DNA of 64,000 bases from assembly GCF_028389875.1 (NCBI RefSeq), contig NC_084668.1:17751993-17815992 (forward strand). Direction: 5' to 3'. The DNA comes from Rhea pennata (Eukaryota; Chordata; Aves; Rheiformes; Rheidae). Positions 40,201 through 47,800 of the stretch are shown piece after piece (the stretch's first letter is position 1; each line of letters opens with the position of its first letter). The position numbers and the translations under genes are program-made. The notes under the pieces are model-generated. The model worked only from the letters and a program-made list of their open reading frames with translations. It did no database searches and had not been told where the DNA came from.

Positions 40201-41150
40201 AGAGCACAGAGGGTCACAGGGAGTGCTGGAGTGGCTCAGCATCCAATGGGACTCCCGGGAGCAATGGTTTCAGGACACATTAGTGACTGGTTGGCATACA
40301 TCCACAATTAAAATCTCACTAGACTGGAAATGGCTCACAGACAGAAGTATCAGCAAAACAGATTTTTTAAAAGGCATTTTGTTTAAGAAACAACTGCCAG
40401 GAACAAGAGCTGTGTGACTGAATTAGCAAGTTTTTGTCCTCCTGTGCAAGTGTGTGCATACTGTCTCCGGCATGTAGCCCAAGGGGAGAAGAGGTAGACA
40501 AATCCAAGAAAGCGTGCTAAGGCGATTGATACAGCAGGAGAAATAAAGCTGTAGTGAGAGAGTAAGGAGTACAAAGGAGGAGGATACCTTCCACGCACCT
40601 GTAGCTCAGTTTCTGGGTTTTCACATGAACATTTTTCAGGATTAGATGTTTGATCATCTCTTTTCCAAGTTCCCAACCATGCCAGCTGAGCGTTTCTGTT
40701 ACCTCAATGCCCCAAAATACACCCTTCTTCTCCTTGGCCTTTCTCGTAGATTGTTTTGGAAGTTGCTGAGGGGACACCAGCAGTTTCTGAAGGAGGGACG
40801 AAAAATCATTCACTTTTGTTTATGCCAGAAGTCTCTAGCTCTGGCAAAGAATAGGATGAGCCACCCTGTAGCAAAGCTCCAGGAGTCAGGTAGAACCCTG
40901 ACATAAACTCCAGATGTCCTGGTCCACGAACACTGAGGGGACACCTCCTGGGCACAATCCAAACACTGTATATGCTAAAAACATCATGAACTAGGGGAGC
41001 AACAATGGGATTTTTTCCCCTTGCTCTGCTGGTACACTTACCCTAGAAAATGGCACCCTTTGCTCTGCCACTCACCTTCCTCGTGCGGCCATGGCACAGC
41101 TTCTGGAAGGAGCCAGAGCTTTGGTGCTCCCCACACACCTGAGCAAGCAT
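7638..41150 (-). CDS. CFAP65: CFAP65 (CCDC108), cilia and flagella associated protein 65; complete coding region in 31 exons
   Basis: Large structural protein of the motile axoneme. The Chlamydomonas homologue FAP65 belongs to the C2a projection of the central pair; in mammals loss causes multiple sperm-flagellum defects, and in chicken disruption accompanies Rose-comb sperm immotility. Ordered exon peptides follow the human protein from end to end (WGIEV...WELGKE, the CHSDxxKPAIL block, [43 protein letters not shown]). Every junction was placed by splice signals and every phase agrees: total 5,373 nt, 1,790 aa plus stop, against about 1,925 aa in human. The repeated beta-sandwich (ASH/MSP-like) modules typical of this family are present, with the MSP domain at about residues 785-890. 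Most of the length difference is a shorter N-terminus and a much reduced glutamate-rich C-terminal stretch. No frame break was found, so the gene looks functional. Start choice: ATG at 41150 directly after a splice acceptor; exon 1 would be non-coding near the CpG island. Confidence 0.95.
15253..23104 (-). CDS. CFAP65: CFAP65 coding exons 17-23 (residues 997-1350)
   Basis: Exons: 22879-23104, 21852-21980, 21345-21521, 20585-20651, 16557-16667, 15569-15760, 15253-15411. Landmarks: [49 protein letters not shown]; the 67-base exon encoding [61 protein letters not shown]...GVGYDP. Several of these exons are too short or unusual to stand out as open frames and were found by extending the family match. 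The 3.9-kb intron 16668-20584 is the longest in the gene and contains no recognisable exon or transposon. Confidence 0.92.
22190..22702 (+). mobile_element. Old CR1 LINE fragment (3' part)
   Basis: Degenerate match to the CR1 3' region: an ORF2 C-terminal segment (AATCCAGTTTTGGG... then TGGAGAAAGTGCAGCAG), then the 3' UTR-like text with GGAGATATTCAAC and GAGCAACCTGATCTAG, ending in the ATTCTGTGATTCTGTGG tail. Many substitutions and indels remove any frame. It lies in the CFAP65 intron between coding exons 17 and 18, antisense to the gene. The left boundary is approximate. Confidence 0.8.
23986..28569 (-). CDS. CFAP65: CFAP65 coding exons 11-16 (residues 645-997), including the MSP domain
   Basis: Exons: 28432-28569, 27314-27559, 26678-26902, 25866-26018, 25441-25606, 23986-24114. 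Exon 11 encodes [19 protein letters not shown]; exon 12 a TFPAV...YTQ module; exons 13 and 14 form the MSP-like domain ([20 protein letters not shown], then [13 protein letters not shown]); exon 15 has LDLGNVLVG and VVLLNDG; exon 16 [16 protein letters not shown]. The intron between exons 13 and 14 starts with GCAAGT rather than GT; the reading frame and alignment with the human protein leave no slack for another site. Exons 15 and 16 end in phase 1. Confidence 0.93.
24995..25082. repeat. A-rich tracts (22 A and 11 A)
   Basis: Runs of 22 A at 24995-25016 and 11 A at 25072-25082 in a CFAP65 intron. No SINE or LINE body was recognised next to them. Confidence 0.85.
25222..25270. repeat. Compound (CA)n(GA)n microsatellite
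   Basis: About 14 CA units (25222-25250) directly followed by about 10 AG units (25251-25270), uninterrupted, in the CFAP65 intron between coding exons 15 and 16. Likely length-polymorphic. Confidence 0.95.
28799..28862 (+). mobile_element. Short old CR1 3'-end fragment
   Basis: About 60 bases match the CR1 tail (GATGGACTAGATGACCTCTC, CCCTTCCAACAGCCC, then TTACTCTGTGATTTT). Only the last part of the 3' UTR remains. It lies in a CFAP65 intron, antisense to the gene. Confidence 0.7.
29610..35073 (-). CDS. CFAP65: CFAP65 coding exons 5-10 (residues 178-644), Ig-like/ASH modules
   Basis: Exons: 34874-35073, 33579-33724, 32109-32331, 31516-31781, 30391-30591, 29610-29972. Landmarks in order: ATCWFGD and [26 protein letters not shown] (the strand pattern seen in ASH modules); VDAPFRIE...[25 protein letters not shown]...[27 protein letters not shown] and [17 protein letters not shown] and [16 protein letters not shown]. 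Each is followed by a GT donor and preceded by a pyrimidine tract plus AG. Successive exon phases (2,1,0,1,0,0,0) are consistent. Two CR1 fragments lie in the intron between the first two exons of this block. Confidence 0.93.
33770..33897 (+). mobile_element. Degenerate CR1 3'-end fragment
   Basis: The text CATCCTCAGAGATATTTAA, CGCTCAACTGGGCAAGCCTC and CTGGCCCTGTTTTGAATC, then GATGAGCTCCTTTCCACC follows the CR1 3' UTR in order, but strongly diverged. It ends without a clear octamer tail. It sits within about 50 bases of the acceptor of CFAP65 coding exon 6 (exon start 33724). Confidence 0.6.
34250..34714 (+). mobile_element. CR1 LINE, 5'-truncated copy, antisense to CFAP65
   Basis: Well-preserved CR1: starts inside the reverse-transcriptase C-terminal region (ACTGGAGAGAGTCCAGCGTA), continues through the conserved segment [11 protein letters not shown] / [20 protein letters not shown] / [11 protein letters not shown], then the GTTGGACTAGATGATCTCCA 3' UTR and ends in an ATTCTATGATTCTATGATG tail. 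An in-frame TGA follows EEQL, and a 9-base G run disrupts the next part. It lies in a CFAP65 intron, about 160 bases from coding exon 5. Confidence 0.93.
36979..41150 (-). CDS. CFAP65: CFAP65 coding exons 1-4 (residues 1-178)
   Basis: Exons: 41076-41150, 40599-40786, 39803-39905, 36979-37145. Exon 1 encodes [10 protein letters not shown]...RTRK (25 residues, phase 0 end, donor GTGAGT). Exon 2 has acceptor CCTTCAG and encodes the first strongly conserved segment ([20 protein letters not shown]-like) with donor GTGCGT. Exon 3 encodes [17 protein letters not shown], the edge of the first Ig-like module, and exon 4 [10 protein letters not shown]...HLPICAV. The reading frame upstream of exon 1 is closed by the intron-like T tract, so the ATG at its first base is the best start. 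The poorly conserved first 60 or so residues are the least certain part of the model. Confidence 0.85.
38483..39698 (-). mobile_element. CR1 LINE, 5'-truncated copy with reverse-transcriptase segment
   Basis: The longest transposon here, in the CFAP65 intron between coding exons 3 and 4 and in the gene's own orientation. Its 5' end is about 105 bases past the exon 3 donor. The minus strand from 39667 to 38861 encodes 268 residues of the CR1 reverse transcriptase with [22 protein letters not shown] and the catalytic FADDTKLGG intact, up to LPYEERL. A TGA at 38861-38863 interrupts there (an arginine codon is expected, so CGA to TGA is likely), and a small deletion shifts frame before the downstream [15 protein letters not shown] segment (38864-38571). 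The 3' end is CATAGAATCATAGAATCACA on the plus strand. It is a dead, fairly young copy. Confidence 0.95.
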
Positions 41151-41156
41151 CTGGGG

Positions 41157-41182
41157 AAAAAAAAAAAAAAAAAAAAAAAAAA
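41157..41182 (-). repeat. 26-base homopolymer (A on plus, T on minus) serving as polypyrimidine tract
   Basis: Read on the minus strand it is T26 followed by CCCCAG and then the ATG of CFAP65 at 41150. It thus forms the polypyrimidine tract of the acceptor of the first coding exon. Length variation is likely. Confidence 0.9.
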
Positions 41183-41378
41183 GGAACAAGTCCTCAGGTG
41201 TGCTGTTCCTGCGCTGCTGGGACCCTGGGGCTCCTGGAGACCTGTTCCAGTCGCTCCGTGGGGCTCAGGGCAGCACAGCAACCTGCAGGGCACATCCGTA
41301 CTGCAGGCTCCCCAGCTGAGGCCAGCCCTTGCCGCATCCCCCGCCTGGCACAGCCCTGCCGTCAGCAGTCCCTTTGCA

Positions 41379-41420
41379 CGGCCCACGGCCCACGGCCCAC
41401 GGCCCACGGCCCACGGCCCA
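41379..41420. repeat. Heptamer minisatellite (CGGCCCA)6
   Basis: Six perfect head-to-tail copies of CGGCCCA (TGGGCCG on minus). It falls between the CpG-island promoter and the first coding exon of CFAP65, in the inferred first intron. Confidence 0.95.
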
Positions 41421-41559
41421 CCCCACCTGCAGCTCGGCCCCCTATAGCAGGGCACTTCCCGGGCCCTTGCAGCACACCCGTGCCTATATAGCACCACAGC
41501 CTCAGGCGGTCGCCTACAGCAAAGCTCTGGCCGGCCCCCTGCAGCCCCACAGGGCTGCC

Positions 41560-42200
41560 CGTGGCACAGCCGTGCTCCCCGTAGCCAAGCCCTGCGCGGC
41601 TCCCCGCGGCGCGGCCCGACCCACCTCCTGCCCCGGCCGCGGCGGCGGCGCGTGTTGCTATGGGGACCGGACGCGGCGGCGGCGGCATCTCGCGGAGCAA
41701 CGACGGCGGCCGCCTAGGGTCAGCCCGCGCGGGGCGCGGCGAGCGGCGCTGGCCGCCAGGGGGCGGCAGAGGGACGCGCAGCGGGAGCGGGGGGGGGAGC
41801 GCCGGGGGGGGAGCGGGGGGGCGCCGGGAGGGGAGCGGGGGTCAGGGGGACGCGGGGGGGCGGGAGCAGGGCGGAGGAGCTGGGGGGCACGGCTGGGGTG
41901 ACGAAGGGGGTGCGGTGAGGTCCCGCGGGTGCGAGGGGCGGCGGGGGGGGCCCATGGCCCCACAGCTGTAGGGGCAAGGGCACGGGGCGCAGCAGGCCGG
42001 AGAGGGCCCGGGTAGACATGGGGCGGCCCCTTGGTGGGGCCGGGGCGCCGCAGGCTCCCTGGGAGCGTCGGGGACCCAAGTGACGAGCCGTGACCGTTGC
42101 CAAGGGATGCCCGGGGGCCGAGGCTGGTGAAGGGATAGGGGCACGCGGATGGGCACCTGGGGCTGCACGAGCCGGCCGGGTGTCCCAGCTGTCCCCACCG
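41560..42200 (-). promoter_or_regulatory. CFAP65: CpG-island promoter of CFAP65
   Basis: Very GC-rich and CpG-dense stretch just upstream of the first coding exon. It contains an X-box at 41654-41667, a GTTGCC half-site at 42096-42101, and long G runs between 41789 and 41880. A possible donor for a short non-coding exon 1 is at 41625 (GCAGGAG|GTGGGT on the minus strand), but the transcription start cannot be fixed from sequence. No TATA box was seen, as usual for CpG-island promoters. Open frames on both strands here are GC-driven artefacts. Confidence 0.65.
41654..41667 (-). promoter_or_regulatory. RFX-type X-box
   Basis: Minus strand reads GTCCCCATAGCAAC, matching the X-box consensus GTNRCC-N2-RGYAAC at all but one position, with the right half-site AGCAAC perfect. 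RFX2/RFX3 bind X-boxes near the start sites of motile-cilium genes, which fits CFAP65. Location about 500 bases upstream of the coding start, in the CpG island. Confidence 0.6.
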
Positions 42201-44824
42201 CCCCCATGGGTCACTCCTGCCTCTTCCCAGGGCCCTGCGTGTCCCTCAAGGAACGGGGGACCCTTATGCCCCGGTGGGAAGGGCCGGCAGCATGCCCTGG
42301 GGGGCTGGTGGAGTGGGGGGGGGGTTGCCAGGGCAGAGGCACGGAGGAGGTGCAGCTTTGACAGCGTTCATCTATGCTCGCAGCATGAGTCATCTGGCCA
42401 AGCCGCTGTAAATCAGCCCCCCCGCTCCTGGGCATCGCTCACGCCGCCCCCTCTGCCCCCCCGGCGCTGGAGGAGCGCCCGGATCCTCAGAAACAACCTC
42501 ATAAATAACGGCGACAAAACAAACCCCCCTGCAGCCACGCAGGGCCTGCACGCGCCAGGCGCGAGATGGACGCCCCCCATCCATCAGTTTAATGCTTGTA
42601 CTCTGGAAATTAAACCTGTCACTGCCCATCAAGGTGAATGCTTTAAAACTGTGACGCCCCTTCAGCTCTCCCCCTCCTTCCTGGCGCGCCCGGGTTTTGC
42701 TCTCCCTCTCTCCTGCTCATCCCTGCCCCTGCTGTCCCTGTCCCCCCGCCCCGTCCAGCCGGCAAGCCCAGCCTGCGGTCCTCCCGAGGTTCCCCCGTCA
42801 CTGCAGGGTCAGCCTGGACATTGGATGGGAGATGTCTTTGGTGCCAAGGCTCCTGCAGCCACAGGATGGCATCTGCCACCATCTCAGGAGTCCTGAGCAC
42901 CTGCAACGGGTCCACAGCTCCCCTGGGGCAGCGGGCCTCTCCTGCCCTACTGTCCCTGCAGGGCAGTGCCGGGGGTTGGGTATCGTCCTTCCCTACTTCA
43001 CCCACCCCTTCCTCCTTTCCTTCTCTCTTTTTCTTTTTCCACCCCCCTTGCCCTCATTTGTTCTTCTCCTGCCCCAAGTTACGCCAACCACTGCAGCCTC
43101 CTGGCACCTCCAACCTGGGCACGGTGGCTTGGGGCCGGGGGACCTGCACCCCGAGGACACCAGGGGGAAGCTGCTGAGCTGCCGGCAGCCACTGTGGGTC
43201 ACTGTCACCCCGCGCAGGACAGTCGCCCGCCTGTCCGCCCACCATCTGTCCCTCCCGTTCCCACACTTGTCTCGCTCCCAGCGTCCGTCCGATGTCCATC
43301 CTGCTGCCTCAATAGCGCCTGTCTCCCTGCACCCAGCCCCTGTCCCACCTGTCCCCCGCTGGCAGGGCTTGGGCACAGCCCAAAGGCAGCCCCAGGGCTC
43401 AGCCAGCCCTGCAAGGGGTGCCAGACCCATGCCAAAGCATCCCTGCCCCAGCGCAGGGTGACCACCGAGCTCCTCCAGGCTGCAGCCCAGCTCCTGCCCC
43501 ACAGACACCTCCAGGGGCAGCGCCGCAGAGGAGCAGAGCCCGTGGGGTGCTGCTGCAGGGCGGCCCCACGCCGAGGGGGGCTGGGGAGGCTGGGCATTGC
43601 CCAGCTGGGCCCCCTGCCTGGATGGCTGCCTCGGGATCCTCCGGACAGGCCCAGGAAGAGTGCAGGAGGCAAAGCAGGTCTACGGGACCCTGATGACAGA
43701 GGCAGCCTGTCCCTGAAGGGGGGCAGGCCTGGGGGGTAAGCCAGGGCTTCGGGGGAGGGGGCAGAGGGATCTGACACCGGGGTCCCCCTGAGCCCAGCCA
43801 GAGCGAGCAGGGCCCCGAGCAGGTTGTGGCTGAGCCCAGAGAGGTGCTGAGAGGGGCCGGACAGCCCCGGGGGTGAAGGGGGGCTCGCGGCGGCACCGAC
43901 CGCGTGGGCTTCAGCCCTATCCCAGCGCCAGCCCCTGCTTCAGGGTGATGCCACAGTGCTGCAGCCAGGCTGACCGCGGCACAGCAAACGGCATCGCTCA
44001 TTAGCCAATTAGCTAACGAGCCCTGCTCTGCAGGCCCGCAGCCTCCAGCCCCGCTCCGTGCTGGCACGGGCAGGCAGCACTGCCCGCTCCGGGCGAAGGG
44101 GCTGCATAACTGGGAGCGGCGGGCGAAGGCATGGGTGCTAGGGGTGCCTGGCCCCCAGGAGGCTGGGAGCAGCCTGCTCCCCCCTCCCCAGTGCTGAGCC
44201 CCCTGCCTGTCGCCAGCATGGGGGGAGGCCCCAGGGGCAGGTCCGCAGCCGCTCGCTGCCCGCGCCAGCGCCCTCCTGCCCTGCAAAACGCAGGACCCAG
44301 CAGCGATGCGGCAGCTGCAGGAAGAGGCAGGACAGCGCTGGCATGCATCCCACGGGCATCCTCCTTCCCGTCCCCTCGTGCCTCCAAGGAGAAGGGTGGC
44401 TGGTGCCACGCAGGGCTGGGGGTACCCTGCCCCGAGGACAGTCACGTCTGCAGGAAAGGGTGATCAAAGCCTGGATCTGTTCCCTCCAGCCGTGTCAGTG
44501 TGCTGCCAACTGTGCCAGTCTGCTGAACCCACCCTGCTCCCCAGGGGCATCGCGGTGGCAAGAGGGGCCAGAGCCTCCTAGCCCCTAAGGAAGAGCACAG
44601 GCATCCAGATAACAGCTTTATAGGGGAGGGATGTGGGGACTCCCCCAGATACACACAGAGGAATAATTACGAGTTAAATAGGATCCAAACACACATAAGT
44701 TAAGGGGGGGGGCAGGTGCCCTGCGGCCCCCCCTGCTCTCCCCAGGCACAGTCCATGTCTGCCAGCAAAGAGGCTCCCGACGCCTCAGCCCGGCCCCACT
44801 TCCCGGTCAGGCTCCGGCCGCCTT
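42201..44824. other. Spacer between CFAP65 promoter and MNX2 3' end
   Basis: No coding exon was recognised. The right end must hold the MNX2 3' UTR; no canonical AATAAA was found in the first 250 bases after the stop. An AT-richer island at 42480-42660 and a homeodomain-site cluster at 43999-44017 stand out against the GC-rich background and are described as findings. Confidence 0.6.
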
Positions 44825-47800
44825 TCACAACACAGAGCCGATCTTCCTCTCCGTGGCGCCCATCTCCTCCTCCTCCTCTTCCTCATCCTCCTCACCGCCC
44901 GAGCAGGAGGAGTCCGGGCCGTAGCCCAGCTCGGCGGTGCTGTGGTGCAGGAAGCCAGAGCCGGCGCTGCGCCCCATGAACTCGGGGCCTTCGCCCGCCT
45001 GTCCCCGCGGCTCGCCGGGCAGCAGCTTCTCGCAGGCTTTGCTGAGCCCTCGCTGCTTCTCGGCCTCCGCCTGGGCCACCTGCTCCTTGGCTTTGCGGCT
45101 CCGCTTCCACTTCATGCGGCGGTTCTGGAACCAGATCTTCACCTGCCGAAGGAGAGCCCCAGGAGAAGAGCGCCCACGGCACGCCGGCGCACAGACGCCC
45201 AGCACGGCCCCGACCGCAGGCGATCCCGCAGCGCCAAAGGTGCATGCAAGGAGGCTGAGGGCACAACAAGGGGAGATGTACCCCAAGGGGCTGCTCCTTT
45301 GTCCAGTCTTGCTGGTGGGGGGGGGGGTGAAGAGGACCAGCAATTGCCCAGGATCCCAAAGGACTTGCGTGGGGTCATGAAAAGAGGGACACTAGCTCTA
45401 CAAACAGCTCCCTCCCACGGTGCAGAGAGGGACAGGAGGGCTCAGAAACCCAATCAAGCAGAGGGGCAGGTTTTCTGGGGGGCTCCTTACAAGAGAGGGG
45501 CAGGTCGATGCCCTGGGAAGGGCTGCCAGTGAGGGCACAGGGTGAGGGCTGACGGAGCAGAGCCAGGAGCATCCGTGCTGCCCATGGCCTTGGCTCCCCA
45601 CCACCCAGCTCAGCCCCCGCTTCCCCAGCGGCCAGCTGGTGCCGTCCTCCATCACCCCAGAACCCAGGTACCTGCGTCTCCGTCAGCATCAGCGACGTGG
45701 CCACCTCAAAGCGCTTGGGCCTGGACAGGTACTTGTTGAGCTTGAACTGGTTCTCCAGCTCCAGGAGCTGCTGGCTGGTGAAGGCCGTACGGGGCCGGCG
45801 GCATTTCCCCATCAATCCGGACTGCGGGGCGGCTGCAGGGCAGACAGCGGGCCGGGGTCAGGCAGAGCAGGGCCGGGGGCACAGCCTACGGGGACCCCCA
45901 CCCCCAGCAAACGCAGGGTGAGGAGGAAGAGTGTCACCTCCATCACCTCCCGCCCCAATAATGGCTTTATTGCCCGACCGATACGAACCAGCGAGATACG
46001 TTATCAGGCTGCGGTCTGCAACCGGGATCAGTCCTGTGACTGAAATTAAACCTCCTTTTATTGCCGGGACGCGCAGGTGGCTGCCCAACTGCCAAGGCCT
46101 GCGCCGGCAGGAGCAGCGGCGGAGCCCGGCTCGGGGCTGCTATCGCGCCCGCGGCCCTTGAAGGCAGCGCGGCGCTGGATCAGGAGGCAGCGCGAACAAA
46201 GGGGCCTTTGAGAGCCCAGCGCGGGGTGGCTCCCGCGCCCTGTTTGATCCCCGCTTATCTCCTCTCCGCTCGCTTTATTGTCCCCTCGGGATTCAGCTTT
46301 TCCTGCTTCTCCCAGCAGCGCAGCAGCAATCAACCCCAGAGGTTTGCAGCTGGGTGTAAAGTGCAGGAGTGCCGCGGGGGCACCGACGGGGGAGATCCTT
46401 GGCACGTCCCTGCCAAGCCAGCCCGCCGGGCCACGGCCGCGGAAGAGGACACGAGCTGCCTGGAAACCCTCGCCAGCTCCCAGCCCAGCTCGTCGGCAGC
46501 CACCTCAGCCCTGGGCACCAGCCCAAATCCAAAGCAGGAAATTCCCTGCCCGGCTGGACGGAGAAGGGGGGGGACTGACGTGCCAGAGCATCAGGGCAGA
46601 GCCGCGTGAGGTGAGAGCGAGCTTCACCGCTGGCCCCGCCTGGCCGTGCCGGACCAGGGTAGGGCTGTTCACGGGGAAACCATTCCCCACTGAACTCGCA
46701 GATAGCTGCCAGCTTGCCTGGTCTATGCAGGGCCTGGCTCAGTGGGGCGGGTGAGGGTCGCTCCGGCTCACCCTCCTTCTGGGACACTATCCACGTTATC
46801 TTCCTCAGATTCCAGCTTTGATCCCGACCTGCCCATCTCCTGGAGGAGTCCGCTGAGCCCTTCACAAACGCAGCCGTGACGCATCATGCAGGCATTTATG
46901 AAGGGGACATTAAGTGAACATGCTCCAAGTTTGATCCCCGGTGCTGGGTGGGATGGGTCGAATAGACAGAACTCAAGCTGGGCCGAGACTGTGCAAACAC
47001 CTCATGAGAGTGGGGTTGGACACAGCCTCTCCTGCACTTATAGCACACCAAGCCACTGTGCAAGGGGAGAGACCGTCAGGCATCTGGGACCTGCCTCACA
47101 TATGGCAGCCGCTGGCTTGTTAAATAGAGAGCAAACACAGAAACACCATGCCAGAGAGTCTAACACACATACACGCGGAGTATGTCAGTTTGGGGATCTA
47201 TCACACATGCACATGAAACAATGCTGCAGGATAGTCAAGGCTAAAATCAAATGAGAGGCTCAAAACATTGCTGGGCTGAGTACGAATGTCGGGTGAAAGA
47301 CGGTATCGACTCTGCAGAGCTCAGCTGCTGTCCAGGTTCTGACTGGCCACGGACGATGCTGCAGACCCAGAGCCTAGAGCAGGCTATAGACCCTTTCTCC
47401 TGGCCTTGCACACCCTTGCCTGACGCATCCTGCCTGTGCAAATTGTCGGTATACATATAGCAGCCAAAAGGACTTGGGAAGGGTCCTTTCTGCAAAGAAA
47501 AGAAGGTGCCATCGAGACCGGCTCTCTAGGGGAACTCGTATCAAGGAAGGAAGCAGCCCAAGCTAGTGCCCCCTTAACTGGGAGGAAGCCCAGAGATGCA
47601 TCAGAAAGCACCAATGGATAAATTCATTCGTTTGCCTTAAGCAGGAAGCACAGCACAGCACATCCCAGGCAGTGTCCCACAGGCTGTCGGAGCTGAGGGA
47701 GCCCATCTCCAACACCAGAGAGGGGTGGGTGCATGGGGGCACCCGGTGCCTCAGTCCCTCCCTGAACCCAGGGCTGCTTCGCACAGGGTGTCCATACCAC

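Noticed and set aside
41076..41092. Alternative CFAP65 start ATGGCC at 41092 with a good Kozak context
   Set aside because: It ends in phase 2 at the GTGAGT donor while coding exon 2 must be entered in phase 0; reading through gives a stop at once. The overlapping frame starting at 41150 fits exactly. A one-base microexon at 41042 would rescue the phase but needs an impossible 33-base intron.
41660..41971. Plus-strand 103-codon frame starting ATGGGGACC, possible divergent gene
   Set aside because: Almost pure Gly/Arg translation of the G-rich tract; no family resemblance. A divergent non-coding transcript remains possible but is not supported by sequence.
42090..44445. Several 190-348-codon frames on both strands between CFAP65 and MNX2
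   Set aside because: They overlap each other on both strands, are Pro/Gly/Ala/Arg-rich without domains, and lack supporting splice structure.
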